Part shown: positions 8,141 through 17,331 of the stretch, piece after piece
How the letters are laid out: the number at the start of each line of letters is the position of its first letter
Numbering within the stretch: the first letter of the stretch is position 1
Origin: JADGHX01 sp035760965
GTDB taxonomy: Bacteria; Pseudomonadota; Gammaproteobacteria; Steroidobacterales; Steroidobacteraceae
Direction: 5' to 3'
DNA length: 64,000 nt
Assembly (NCBI GenBank): GCA_035760965.1
Contig: DASTRY010000027.1
Coordinates: forward strand, 1-64,000
Translations under genes and position numbers: made by a program
Notes under the pieces: model-generated
Told to the model about the DNA's origin: nothing
Seen by the model: only the letters and a program-made list of their open reading frames with translations
The model's database searches: none

Positions 8141-9730
8141 TTAGCCGACCGGTTCCGCCACGCCCGCCGCGCGGCAGAGCTCCAGCAGCCGCTCTTGCGT
8201 GCGCTCGGGGTGAGGCGCGTTTTCGCGCGGTCGCCACGAGAGTGAAGAACCGGCGGCGATGAGCAGGCGAGCAACGGCGACGTGATCGGCGCCGGGGCCG
8301 GACATGTAGCTCCCACTTTCCGCGGCCCATAGAAGCGGCGTGGCGTCGAACATGCCGTCCAGCGCGTTGACGTCCGCGCCGTGCGCGAGGAGCACGCGTA
8401 CAGCTTCCGCGCGGCCCGCCATCGCAGCTCTATGCAGGGCGGTCACGCCATCGTTGTCCTTTACGTTCGGGTCGAAGCCACACTCGAGCATCGTTTCCAG
8501 TACAGCGGCGTCGCCGCGTTCGGCGGGCACTTGCATCATCAGGTGATGGTCCGCGCGCAACCCGTCGCGCAGCTCGGGAGAGGCGCGCAGCATGGCCTCC
8601 GCGCTCGCGCGATCGCCGCGTGTACAGGCCGCGATGAAGCGGTCGAGCTGCGTGAGCTCGTCCTTCGCGCCGTGCGCCAGCAGCCATGCCGCGATGTCTC
8701 GATTGCCGTGCAGCTCGGCGAGCGTGTGCGCCGTGCGCCCGTCCGCGCGACGTCGATGGATGTCGGCGCCATGCCGCACCAGCAGCTCCGCCATCGGCAC
8801 GTCCCAACGCTGGGCCGCGACATGCAGCGGAGCATCGTCGTGCTCGCCCCACGAGAGGTTGGGATCCGCGCCGTGTTCCAGCAGCCAGCGCGCGCCCGTG
8901 GGGTCGGTGCTCCAACTCATGAGGTAACGCAGGGGCGGAACGCCGCCGGGAATCCCGTTTACGTTCACACCAAACCGCTGCAGCAGCTCGAGCGCGGCGA
9001 CATCACCGCCGCCGGCCGCGATATGAGTGGTGACGCCATCCGTCGGGTTCGCGCCGGCTTCGAGCAGGACCTCTGCGAGCGGCAGGTGACGGACGACGCA
9101 CACCGCACCCCAAAGAGCGGTTCGCGGCAGCTCGCGATGCCACTGGAAGTGATACTCCGCATTCGGATTCGCGCCGCGCGCCAGCAACTCTCGCGCGATG
9201 GCGACGAGCTCCTCGGCTCGCCCCGGCGCTGCGGTATGCATGCACGTTTGGCACACGTAGAGCAGTGGCTCCCAATTCTGGATTCCGCCCGGCTGTTTCA
9301 CGAGCTCGGGCTGCTTCTGCAGCCGTGCACGAACCGCCGCCGCATCGCCGATGACGAGCTCCGTGAAGAGATTCGCGTGAGCGATGCCGGGATGGAGCGC
9401 GAGCAGCCGTGAAGCCCGCTCCGCGAGACCGCCCGTCGCGCAGCGAATGAGCTCGTCCGCGGCGGCGGCAAATGACAGCGACTGCTCCTCCACGTGCTCG
9501 CGCAGCTCGTTCCAGGATTTGAAGCCGTGCTCGCGGGCGATGACGGATTGCGCGTCATGCAAGCCAAGCTGCATGCCGGCGAGCTCCGCAACGGGCTTGT
9601 TCTTCAGCGAGGGCAGGATGTGGAACCGCTCGAGTGCAGCCGGATCTTTGGCGCGCGCGGCGCGCAACAGCGACTTGGCTCGTTTCTTGAGCTGCTCGAG
9701 ATTCGCACGCTCAGGCAACTGCGACGTCAT
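8141..9730 (-). CDS. Ankyrin-repeat protein (cytoplasmic)
   Basis: 529 residues from the ATG at 9730, which has GGAGG five to six bases upstream; an earlier in-frame start at 9763 lacks one. There is no signal peptide. An N-terminal helical region (LEQLKKRAKSLLRAAR, HGFKSWNELREHVE), common in a family of proteobacterial ankyrin proteins, is followed by ankyrin repeats (GADPNLSWGEHDDAPLHVAA, DGVTALHRAAMAGRAEAV) to the C-terminus. Probable protein-protein interaction module; no catalytic domain. Confidence 0.9.
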   Translation of the reverse strand: MTSQLPERANLEQLKKRAKSLLRAARAKDPAALERFHILPSLKNKPVAELAGMQLGLHDAQSVIAREHGFKSWNELREHVEEQSLSFAAAADELIRCATGGLAERASRLLALHPGIAHANLFTELVIGDAAAVRARLQKQPELVKQPGGIQNWEPLLYVCQTCMHTAAPGRAEELVAIARELLARGANPNAEYHFQWHRELPRTALWGAVCVVRHLPLAEVLLEAGANPTDGVTTHIAAGGGDVAALELLQRFGVNVNGIPGGVPPLRYLMSWSTDPTGARWLLEHGADPNLSWGEHDDAPLHVAAQRWDVPMAELLVRHGADIHRRRADGRTAHTLAELHGNRDIAAWLLAHGAKDELTQLDRFIAACTRGDRASAEAMLRASPELRDGLRADHHLMMQVPAERGDAAVLETMLECGFDPNVKDNDGVTALHRAAMAGRAEAVRVLLAHGADVNALDGMFDATPLLWAAESGSYMSGPGADHVAVARLLIAAGSSLSWRPRENAPHPERTQERLLELCRAAGVAEPVG

Positions 9731-10022
9731 GACGACCTCCATGCTCTGGCCTGCGGTTCGCAATCAGGCAGCACGGATGGTTGGACGTGCAGCGCAATCG
9801 ACGTGTACCAGTGGGCTCAGCCCTTCGCGCGAACCTGCCGGCGCCTGGAGCGCACGGGGAGCGAGTCAACGCCAGCTCGCGGCGGGAGTCAAGGCCGTTC
9901 GCGACGAGGCCCACTTGGCGCGGGGCGAACAGCGCCGCGGGCGCCGCCCAGCGCATTTGCGATAGAACCCGAATGCCTCTTGAGGTATTGAAAAGACAAG
10001 ACACGCCGAAGGATCACTCGCC

Positions 10023-10871
10023 ATGGCCACGCATGTTCTCGATCGCACTGTTCGGCTCCCGTCCGGCGAGACGGTGCCGGCGCTCGGCCAGGGCACGTGG
10101 TATTTCGGCGAAGACGCGCGCCAGGGGCAGGACGAGATCGCCGCACTCCGCCTCGGCCTCGATCTGGGCATGACGTTGATCGATACCGCCGAGATGTACG
10201 CGAACGGCGGTGCGGAGCGGATCGTCGGCGAGGCCATTCGGGGGCGTCGCGACGAAGTCTTCCTCGTCAGCAAGGTGTTGCCGCAGAACGCGAGTCTGCG
10301 CGGAACAGTCGCAGCGTGCGAGGCGAGCTTGCGGCGTCTGCAGACCGATAGGCTCGATCTGTATCTGCTCCACTGGCGCGGCAACTACCCGCTGCGCGAG
10401 ACGCTGGAAGCGTTCGCGAGGCTCACGGAGCAAGGAAAAATCCGCTATTGGGGTGTCAGCAACTTCGACGTCGACGACATGGAAGAGCTCGTTGGGCTTC
10501 CGGGCGGCGGCGCGGTCGCGACCAATCAAGTGCTCTACAACCTGACGCGACGGGCCATCGAGTGGGACCTGCTGCCGTGGAGTCGCGAGCGCGGCATCCC
10601 TGTGATGGCCTATTCGCCGATCGAGCAGGGACGGCTGCTTTCGGAGCGGGTGCTCGGAGAAGTCGCCGAGCGACATCGCGTGACGCCTGCGCAAATCGCA
10701 CTGGCGTGGGTGCTCCGAAGCGGCGCCATCGCGATTCCGCGCGCACGCTCGCTCGATCACGTTCGCGAGAATCGCGCCGCGCTCGACATCTCGCTCACGA
10801 AGCAGGATCTCGCCGATCTCGACCGTACGTTTCCGCCGCCGCGAGGCAAGCGGCCGCTCGAGATGCTGTGA
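10023..10871 (+). CDS. Aldo/keto reductase
   Basis: 282 residues, a normal length for the family. The AKR catalytic tetrad is intact: Asp54 and Tyr59 (LIDTAEMY), Lys84 (LVSKVL) and His117 (YLLHW). The C-terminal NADPH-binding region (AIPRARSLDHVRENRAALDI) is also present. It is a soluble NADPH-dependent carbonyl reductase of the AKR/YeaE-like branch; natural substrate cannot be inferred. It stands alone, with no operon partner. Confidence 0.93.
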   Translation: MATHVLDRTVRLPSGETVPALGQGTWYFGEDARQGQDEIAALRLGLDLGMTLIDTAEMYANGGAERIVGEAIRGRRDEVFLVSKVLPQNASLRGTVAACEASLRRLQTDRLDLYLLHWRGNYPLRETLEAFARLTEQGKIRYWGVSNFDVDDMEELVGLPGGGAVATNQVLYNLTRRAIEWDLLPWSRERGIPVMAYSPIEQGRLLSERVLGEVAERHRVTPAQIALAWVLRSGAIAIPRARSLDHVRENRAALDISLTKQDLADLDRTFPPPRGKRPLEML

Positions 10872-10894
10872 GCGCGCCGCTCGGCGCGACGCGC

Positions 10895-11139
10895 CTACTG
10901 CAGCGGGACGGCGTGACTGTGCGCCCGCGGTGCGCAGCCACGAGATTCGGCGGCACGGGCGCGCGGCCGCGCGAAACACGTCTACTTCAGCGGTACGCGC
11001 GGCTGTGCAGCCTCGAGTGCCTACTCGAATGGCGCGCCTTGCGACTGCACAGCCACGGGCTTCAGCGGCACAGGCGCGCGCCTACTGCAGCGGTACGGGC
11101 GGCGGCTGTGCGGAAGCGACGCTCTTACTTCAGCGGGAC
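10895..11139. repeat. Array of decayed copies of the 3' end of the downstream kinase-like gene
   Basis: Read on the minus strand, the 15-mer GTNCCGCTGMAGTAR, which encodes the end of the kinase-like protein (Val-Pro-Leu-Lys/Gln-stop), occurs at 11125-11139 (the real gene end), 11082-11096, 10982-10996 and 10895-10909. Partial copies lie at 11060-11071 and 10945-10956. The flanks are also similar: CAGCCACG followed by the partial copy, then GCGC and a full copy, is repeated with about 110-bp period. This looks like repeated tandem duplication of the gene's terminus followed by decay, and not a terminator. Confidence 0.7.
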
Positions 11140-13263
11140 GGCGCGCGCGGTCGTCCCGTCGCGCGTGAAGTCGAATCGGAGCTGCACGAGGCGCTGACCG
11201 TCAGCGGCGACGGGCGCGAACGTCCATCCCTTTGCCGCTTCGAGCGCGAGGCGCGCGAAGTACTTGCTCGGACCGGCGTCGTCGACGAGCGCCGCGAACA
11301 CCGTCCCGTCCGGATCGACGATCACGCGCACCGACACTCTCACGTGCCCGCGGATCGTTTGACGGGCCCGCGTCGGAACGTCGGGCAGCACTTCATGCAC
11401 GCCCGGCACCGACGCATCGGTTTCCGGCAGGGCGGGCGTCTCGTCAACGTTCGCGTCTGCTTCGGAGCCCGCCACGGGACCGACCCGCGCGCTCGTCACT
11501 GCGGGTGCGCTCGGTTCGCTCGCCGTGAGCGTCGGCGCTTCGATGCGCGCGTCTGCGCCGATCACGGGAGGCGGCACGGAAGCTGTTTGATGTGTTCGTA
11601 GCATGTGCGCGCCGGTCCAGAGCAGAGCGAGCGAGACGCCGGCTACGAGCGTGACGACGACGGTCCTTCGCGTCGACGGCGCCCTTGCGTCGCGCTGAAG
11701 CGTTGTGCCCGTCATCACCGGCGGCTGCGAGGACTTGCTCGACGGCTGGGAAGGCGCGACCGCCACCGGTGCGGACGCTCCCGGCGCGGCAGCGGACGCT
11801 GTGGCTCGCGATGTGAGCTCCCCTGTCGCGGCACGTGTTGCGGCGACTGCCGTCGACGATGTCGCTAGCCCCGGCGGCGGCGATGTGGGCGATGCTAGCG
11901 TCGACGATGTCGCCGGTGACGGCGGCGATGATGCTGCCGGCGCCAACTCCGAAGATGTTGCCGGCATCGGCGATATCGCTGGTGTCGGCATCGGCGGCGT
12001 CGCTAGTGCCGACGCCGAGGACGCTGCTGGCGCCAACCCCGCCGATGTCGCTGGTAGAGCCGCCGCGCGTGAAGTGACATCGCCCGCACCGGTGCCGAAC
12101 GACGCCTCGGACACTTCGATCATGCCGGCCTTGAGCGGCGAGCCGGGCGGACTAGTGGAAGGTGACGTCGTGCTCGCGAGGCGAGCCGCGTCCAACGGAA
12201 CGGCACCGCGGTCCGTGGCAGGTGATGCAGTGCTAGCGGCATTCAATGGGACAGCGCCGCCCATGGTGTCAGAAGGCGGCACGGTGCTCGCGAGCCGCGC
12301 GGCGTCTAATGGAACAGCGCCGCCCGCGGCGGTAGAAGCCGGCACAGTGCTCGCGACACGCGCCGCGTCCGGCGAAACAGCTTCGCGACTCGGACCATTG
12401 GCAGCCGCATCGGGCCCCCCGCGCGCCTCACCTGTCGTCGCAGGGACGGCCGCCGGTGCTGGGGCCCGCAGCTGCTTCCCCTGCAGCCATGCCTGAATCT
12501 CCGCGATCGACGGACGGTCGTGCGGCCTGCGACTCAGGCAACGCGCGACGATTTCGCGAAAGACTGCGGGGAAATCACGCGGGAACGCGACCGGCCGCCC
12601 GCCGTCGTGCAGTCCTACCGGCCGATTGCGCGTGAGCGCTTCGCACAGCGCGACGCCGAGCGCCCACACGTCTCCCGCCGGCCAGTAACTTCCGCCTCGT
12701 GCTTCGGGAGGGTCGTACACCGAGATGCCTTTCTCGGCATCCAGCGACTCGCCCGCGCGCCGCATCGTGTCGCTCGCGAGCTTCAATTGATCACCGACGG
12801 CAAAGATGTTCGACGGCTTCAGCTGCCCGTGTACGTATTTGCGTTCATGCAGGAACGCGAGCGCGCTCAGCGTCGGCACCAGCATCTCGCGCACTTCCTC
12901 TTCGGTCAGCGCTCGATGATCGAGCAGCTCGGCGAGGTTCTGGTCCGCGTACTCCATGACGGCGTACAGATACTGCAGTCCGCCGAGCTGGCAGCGGCCC
13001 GCCTCGAATATGCGAATGAGGTGAGGATGCGCGAGACCATCGGCGGTGAGCCAGCGCGAGAGCTGCGCGTCTGCACGGGCCGGAATGGCATGCACCAGCT
13101 TGATGGCGACTTGCGGCAGCCGGTGCCTGCGCGACTCGGCCAAGAACACACCGGTGTGCTCGGAGCCACTCAGGTAGCGTTGCAGAGGAAATGCGCCGTT
13201 GATCACCTGTCCTTGCAGCGCGACCCACGCTTCGCTCATCGATTCGCTTGCTCGTACGTTCAT
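11125..13263 (-). CDS. Predicted Ser/Thr pseudokinase with membrane anchor and TonB-like C-terminus
   Basis: 712 residues from the ATG at 13263 (GGGTGG upstream); a TTG at 13308 and an ATG at 13239 are alternatives. Residues 20-250 have a Hanks-type kinase fold with the ATP-site lysine (VAIK, Lys55), but the catalytic HRD motif reads HGQ (145-147, then LKPSN) and the DFG aspartate position reads SDT (164-166). It therefore should not phosphorylate in the usual way. A 280-residue Ala/Pro/Ser/Thr stretch with repeats of PLDAARLAST follows, then one membrane helix around 535-555 and a periplasmic TonB-C-like domain (RVIVDPDGTVFAALV, AAKGWTFAP). Such a layout suggests transmitting a state across the inner membrane by binding. 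The same architecture with active kinases is common; loss of both key residues is the odd part. Confidence 0.85.
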   Translation of the reverse strand: MNVRASESMSEAWVALQGQVINGAFPLQRYLSGSEHTGVFLAESRRHRLPQVAIKLVHAIPARADAQLSRWLTADGLAHPHLIRIFEAGRCQLGGLQYLYAVMEYADQNLAELLDHRALTEEEVREMLVPTLSALAFLHERKYVHGQLKPSNIFAVGDQLKLASDTMRRAGESLDAEKGISVYDPPEARGGSYWPAGDVWALGVALCEALTRNRPVGLHDGGRPVAFPRDFPAVFREIVARCLSRRPHDRPSIAEIQAWLQGKQLRAPAPAAVPATTGEARGGPDAAANGPSREAVSPDAARVASTVPASTAAGGAVPLDAARLASTVPPSDTMGGAVPLNAASTASPATDRGAVPLDAARLASTTSPSTSPPGSPLKAGMIEVSEASFGTGAGDVTSRAAALPATSAGLAPAASSASALATPPMPTPAISPMPATSSELAPAASSPPSPATSSTLASPTSPPPGLATSSTAVAATRAATGELTSRATASAAAPGASAPVAVAPSQPSSKSSQPPVMTGTTLQRDARAPSTRRTVVVTLVAGVSLALLWTGAHMLRTHQTASVPPPVIGADARIEAPTLTASEPSAPAVTSARVGPVAGSEADANVDETPALPETDASVPGVHEVLPDVPTRARQTIRGHVRVSVRVIVDPDGTVFAALVDDAGPSKYFARLALEAAKGWTFAPVAADGQRLVQLRFDFTRDGTTARAVPLK

Positions 13264-13850
13264 ACGCCACCCGAGAGGAGTCGGCGGAAGACTGCCCAAC
13301 TGGCGCAATACTGTCCGGTTATCGCGTCACTCGACAGATGTCTTGAGGTTGCGACAAGCGCGTCGTCGTGGGTGCGACGAGTGCGTGACGAGCATAGAAG
13401 AGAATCGCGCTGCGATTCGAAAGCACTGCGTGCGCAGCGCGCAGCGGATGAGGCGAGCCATCCGGCACTCAACATATTCACGCACGAGGTACGTACCGAG
13501 CCGGAGTCTCACCATCACGGCCGGAGGGACTGCCGTCGTTGCCGGTCAACTGGCGTCGCGACCGCAGGTGCGCACCCGGTTCCGAGGCCGCGATGCCCTC
13601 GCCTCACAATCGCAGTTGGGCCCCCACCCCCACTCGCCGCTCGTTCTCGCCGATCGAAGCGGCTGCGCGCGGCTTGCTACCCGCGCGCCCCGCGGATCCG
13701 GCGAGCACGTGTGGTCGGCCCGGCGTCGCGGAGGCCCTCCAACCGCCAAGGTCCTGCCCGCCTCCTGCCACCCCCAATAAGAAGCATTCGCATTTGCGTT
13801 CGGAACGGGGTATTCTTATCCGGCACTACAGGAAGAGGTTCGAGGCAACC
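13264..13850. other. Intergenic region with no recognisable gene
   Basis: 587 bp between the divergent pseudokinase and bfd genes. Open frames here are short, overlap on both strands and have Arg/Ser/His-rich compositions typical of noncoding high-GC DNA. The only signal I can support is a Fur-box-like sequence near the right end. The left 60 bp should contain the pseudokinase promoter, which I could not pinpoint. Confidence 0.5.
13776..13794 (+). promoter_or_regulatory. Possible Fur box ahead of bfd
   Basis: AATAAGAAGCATTCGCATT agrees at 16 of 19 positions with a strong proteobacterial Fur-type sequence (AATGAGAATCATTCTCATT). It ends 56 bp before the bfd start. Iron control of bacterioferritin-associated ferredoxin is well established in other bacteria, so position and match support each other. 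Binding is inferred. Confidence 0.45.
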
Positions 13851-14054
13851 GTGTACGTCTGTATCTGTCACGCCGTCACCGACCGTCAGGTCCGCGAGGT
13901 CGTCGATCGCGGCGTCGGATCCGTCGCCGAGCTGCAGATGCATCTCCCGGTCGGCGCGTGCTGCGGCTGTTGCGTCAATACGGCCGAGGAAATCATCGCG
14001 AGCCATCGCGCCCAGAAAGACGCCGCCACGCCTCCCACCGCCCGCGCCGCCTGA
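13851..14054 (+). CDS. bfd: Bacterioferritin-associated ferredoxin
   Basis: 67 residues from a GTG start with GAGG seven bases upstream, giving the standard family N-terminus (M)YVCICHAVTDRQVR. The four [2Fe-2S] cysteines are at 4, 6, 38 and 41, exactly the Bfd spacing; two additional cysteines (37 and 40) make the second cluster motif CCGCC, which is unusual. Bfd docks on bacterioferritin and passes electrons to its haem to release stored iron. The bfr gene follows 120 bp downstream. Confidence 0.93.
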   Translation: MYVCICHAVTDRQVREVVDRGVGSVAELQMHLPVGACCGCCVNTAEEIIASHRAQKDAATPPTARAA

Positions 14055-14174
14055 CCGTCTCACTGTCTAGCTCGATTCGCAGCGTGCGCCTCCGCGCTCG
14101 CGCCGGTTGCCTCACGCCGCGTTAGCGGCGACCATCGCGCTCTGCCTCGCCCGGCCCACCAAGGAAAACATCGA

Positions 14175-14651
14175 ATGAAGGGTGACCCGAAGGTCCTGTC
14201 TCATCTGAATGCCGTGCTGAAGAACGAGCTCACGGCGATCAACCAGTACTGGCTGCACGCGCGCATGTTCGGCAACTGGGGCCTGCACGGGCTCGAGGAC
14301 CACGAGCGCAAGGAATCCATCGACGAGATGAAACACGCGGACGCGCTCGTGAAGCGCATCCTGTTCCTCGAGGGCCTGCCGAACCTGCAGGACTACAACA
14401 AGCTCCTGATCGGCGAGAACACACGCGAAGTGCTCGAGATGGACCTGCGCCTCGAGATGCAGGCGCACCCGATGCTGCGCCAGGCCATTGCCGATAGCGA
14501 AGCGGCCGGCGACTACGACTCGCGCGAGCTGTTCGAGGAGATCCTCCACAGCGAGGAAGAGCACATCGACTGGCTCGAAACGCAACTCACGCTGATCGAC
14601 CGCGTCGGCCTGCAGAACTACGAGCAGTCGTACATGAAGGGCCCGAGCTGA
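14175..14651 (+). CDS. bfr: Bacterioferritin
   Basis: 158 residues, the normal length. Ferroxidase ligands are in the family positions: Glu18, Glu51, His54, Glu94 region (EMDLRLEMQAH) and the EEEHIDWLE segment near 127-130. The haem ligand Met52 is present (DEMKHAD), so it is the haem-binding type that can interact with Bfd. It forms a 24-subunit cytoplasmic shell that oxidises Fe(II) and stores the mineral. Adjacent to bfd, which supports a joint iron-storage unit. Confidence 0.96.
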   Translation: MKGDPKVLSHLNAVLKNELTAINQYWLHARMFGNWGLHGLEDHERKESIDEMKHADALVKRILFLEGLPNLQDYNKLLIGENTREVLEMDLRLEMQAHPMLRQAIADSEAAGDYDSRELFEEILHSEEEHIDWLETQLTLIDRVGLQNYEQSYMKGPS

Positions 14652-14943
14652 CGCACCGGCGGGCTCGTTCGTCCAAAAGTCGCACGAACGGCGGGAAGGT
14701 CGGTGCGAGGAGTCGCGGCGAGATGCTGTACATCGCGCCCGACACGAAGACCGGGCGGCGTTCGCACACCGTGCGGACATTGATGCAGCGGCCGTCTAGC
14801 CTCCGAAGGTCACCGCGAGCGAGCGGCCGCATCCGCTCGTACGGAAAATTGCCTAGGCGTTGCGGACAAATCCTCAGGCCGAAGTGCAACGGGATATCGG
14901 AACGTGTAACCCTCGCGACAACGATGATCCCAGGGGTACGACG

Positions 14944-16392
14944 ATGACCGATCTCTCTCGGCCGACTCAGGGCCCCGGCTTGGGTGGACAATTCTCTCCC
15001 ATCCGCGCCGAGGTGACGATCCACGACTGCGTAGTCGAAGGCAAGATACCCAGCGATCTGAGCGGCGGCTTCTACGCGACGGGCCCGGATCCGCAGTATC
15101 CCCTGCATCCCGACAACATCGTGTTCGACGGCGAGGGCCACGTTCGGCTGTTCCGCATCAAGAACGGCCGCGTGGATTACCGCACGCGCTATGCGCGCAC
15201 CGAACGCTGGGTGGCGCAGGACAGAGCCGGCCGCGCGCTGATGCCGATCTACCGCAATCCATCGCGCGACGATCCGAGCGTCGCGGGCCTGAGCCGCAGC
15301 ACCGCGAACACGCACGTCCTCAACTACAGAAACCTGATTCTCGCGCTGAAAGAGGACAGCCCGCCGTGCGCGCTGGACCTCGAGACGCTCGAGACGCTCG
15401 ATCCGGTCTACACGTTCGACGGGCAGCTGCCGCGCACGCAGCCGTTCACGGCGCATCCGAAGATCTGCTCGCACACCGGCAACATCGTCGCGTTCGGCTA
15501 CGAGGCGGAAGGCTTCGGCAGCGACGTGGTCAGCGTGTTCGAGATCGACCGCAGCGGCAAGAAGGTCTGGGAAACGAAGATCCGGGTGCCGTATGTCGGC
15601 CTGCTCCACGACTTCGCCGTGACCGAGAGCTACATCATGTTCTTCGTCGTGCCGCTCGCGCTGGACCGCGAGCAGCTCGAACGCGGCGGCATTCACTGGT
15701 CCTGGGACAAGACGCGCAAGACATACCTCGGCTACTTCCGCCGCCATGGCGACGGCAAGGACTTGCGCTGGCTCGAAGGCCCTGCGCGCAGCGGCACGCA
15801 CACGATGGGTGTATTCGAGGACAAGAACCGAATCTTCTTCGATACCGAGGTGACAGCCGGCAGCCCCTTTCCGTTCATGCCGAACAAGGACGGCTCGCCG
15901 CCCGACTTCAAGAGCGCGGAGAGCTATATCCATCGGCTCACGATCGATCTCAACAGCCGCAGCGGCCACTATGAGATCGAGAAGCTGTTCCCGCTGCTCG
16001 CGCCGCTCCCGAGGCAGGACGATCGCTACAACACCGTGCCGTATCGCTACGGCTATGCCGCGTGCCCCGATCCGAACGAGCCGGATCGCGCAGCAGCCGG
16101 CGCGTGCTACGCGCGCATGGACATTCAGACGCGCACGTTCCAGCTCTGGAACGCAGGCAACCGGATCGCGCTCGCGGAGCCTGTCTTCGCGCCGAAGAAT
16201 CAGCGGGCCCGCGAGGGCGAAGGCTACCTGCTCGGCGTGGCGTATCACCTCGATCAGAACCTGCGCTCCGATCTGCTGATCCTCGACGCCGAACACATCG
16301 CAGAGGGACCGATCGCGCGCGTCAAGCTGCCCTTGCAGGCGTCACCGCAGGTGCACGGCTGGTGGGTGCGCGAGGATCAATACCCGCAATGA
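14944..16392 (+). CDS. Carotenoid oxygenase family protein (lignostilbene-dioxygenase-like)
   Basis: 482 residues from the ATG at 14944 with AGGGG upstream. The seven-bladed carotenoid cleavage oxygenase fold shows the iron-binding histidines in their usual contexts: TAHPKICSHTG, LLHDFAVTE, RSGTHTMGVF and, near the C-terminus, PQVHGWWVRED. These non-haem iron enzymes cleave a double bond of carotenoids, apocarotenoids or stilbenes with O2. No carotenoid biosynthesis genes are nearby, so a stilbene or apocarotenoid substrate is at least as likely. Convergent with the CmcJ-like gene, with three bases between stops. Confidence 0.93.
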   Translation: MTDLSRPTQGPGLGGQFSPIRAEVTIHDCVVEGKIPSDLSGGFYATGPDPQYPLHPDNIVFDGEGHVRLFRIKNGRVDYRTRYARTERWVAQDRAGRALMPIYRNPSRDDPSVAGLSRSTANTHVLNYRNLILALKEDSPPCALDLETLETLDPVYTFDGQLPRTQPFTAHPKICSHTGNIVAFGYEAEGFGSDVVSVFEIDRSGKKVWETKIRVPYVGLLHDFAVTESYIMFFVVPLALDREQLERGGIHWSWDKTRKTYLGYFRRHGDGKDLRWLEGPARSGTHTMGVFEDKNRIFFDTEVTAGSPFPFMPNKDGSPPDFKSAESYIHRLTIDLNSRSGHYEIEKLFPLLAPLPRQDDRYNTVPYRYGYAACPDPNEPDRAAAGACYARMDIQTRTFQLWNAGNRIALAEPVFAPKNQRAREGEGYLLGVAYHLDQNLRSDLLILDAEHIAEGPIARVKLPLQASPQVHGWWVREDQYPQ

Positions 16393-16395
16393 GCC

Positions 16396-17250
16396 TCAGT
16401 AGAAGACGAGCATGCGCAGCTCGATGCTCTCGCGTGGCAGCGCGTTGACCGACGCAGTCGGGTCCTGAAACGCCGCGTGCGGCACGAAGCGCGCGCGGCC
16501 GTCTTCGAGAGAGTCGTAGCAGCGGAATAGCAGCACCTCGTCGCGAGTCATCCGTGGCGCGTAGAACCAGCGGTGCGCAGGGTTGTGGCGCACGTTGTAG
16601 GTCTCGCCGATCCGATCCTCGTAGATGAGATCCGAGGCGATGAGATCGCCGGGCGAGACGCTCTGCGCGTCGCACAGCGCGAGCGGCGCGTCCTCGAGCG
16701 GTCCACGAATCGGCCGCCAGACGTTCACGATGGAGAAGCGCCGACGCAGCAACGCCTCGGCTTCATCGGGCAGCAGATCGCGCACGCGCTGCGGACCGGA
16801 TTTCACTGTGTAGTCGATGTGTACGCGAGGCACCGGCTCGCGGCGTGGACGACTCGCATCGCCGTCATCGATCCGGCGGCGAACGGTGTGATCGAACACG
16901 TGGACGCGCTTTGCGCCCGTCGCCGCGATGACGAGATCCGCAATCTCGCCATAGTGCCGCTCGCGCACTTCATCGTCACTGTAGAAGTTGCCGACGGCGC
17001 TTCGGTGCTCGAGCAGCCTGAACCCTTGGACGTCGAGAGACAGCCGGTCAGCGATGGGGCGCATGCTGCGGATGACTGTCGCATGCTGCTGATAGCTCGC
17101 GCTGAGCTTCGGAATGCCCGGCGGCGGCTCGTACATGTAGCTGTGCGGCTTCTCCGCGGTCGGCACGATGTAGCTCAACGCCGCGGTCACCTGCGGCGAA
17201 GGCTCCGTCTCCTGCACCCGCTCGAGCACGATGTCTTCTGCGACGCTCAT
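16396..17250 (-). CDS. CmcJ/NvfI-family oxidoreductase-like protein
   Basis: 284 residues from the ATG at 17250 (GGAG eight bases upstream; a TTG at 17265 is possible). The core carries motifs shared with CmcJ, NvfI and gibberellin-desaturase-like proteins: HVFDHTVRRR, RVHIDYTVKSGPQRV, NVWRPIRGPLEDAPLALCD and HRWFYAPRMTRDEVLLFRCYD. Family members include Fe(II)/2-oxoglutarate-type enzymes and cephamycin 7-alpha functionalisation partners. The His-x-Asp of VHIDYT and the downstream HRWFYAP are the likely metal ligands. Substrate unknown; the neighbouring carotenoid oxygenase is convergent and therefore not obviously linked. Confidence 0.82.
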   Translation of the reverse strand: MSVAEDIVLERVQETEPSPQVTAALSYIVPTAEKPHSYMYEPPPGIPKLSASYQQHATVIRSMRPIADRLSLDVQGFRLLEHRSAVGNFYSDDEVRERHYGEIADLVIAATGAKRVHVFDHTVRRRIDDGDASRPRREPVPRVHIDYTVKSGPQRVRDLLPDEAEALLRRRFSIVNVWRPIRGPLEDAPLALCDAQSVSPGDLIASDLIYEDRIGETYNVRHNPAHRWFYAPRMTRDEVLLFRCYDSLEDGRARFVPHAAFQDPTASVNALPRESIELRMLVFY

Positions 17251-17331
17251 GTCTTCACTCCGCAAACCAAGGATGCGGGGAAGAGTAGCGCCGGAATCCG
17301 GAGTTGCCCTTCAGTCGTGCTGAACGCGCGT

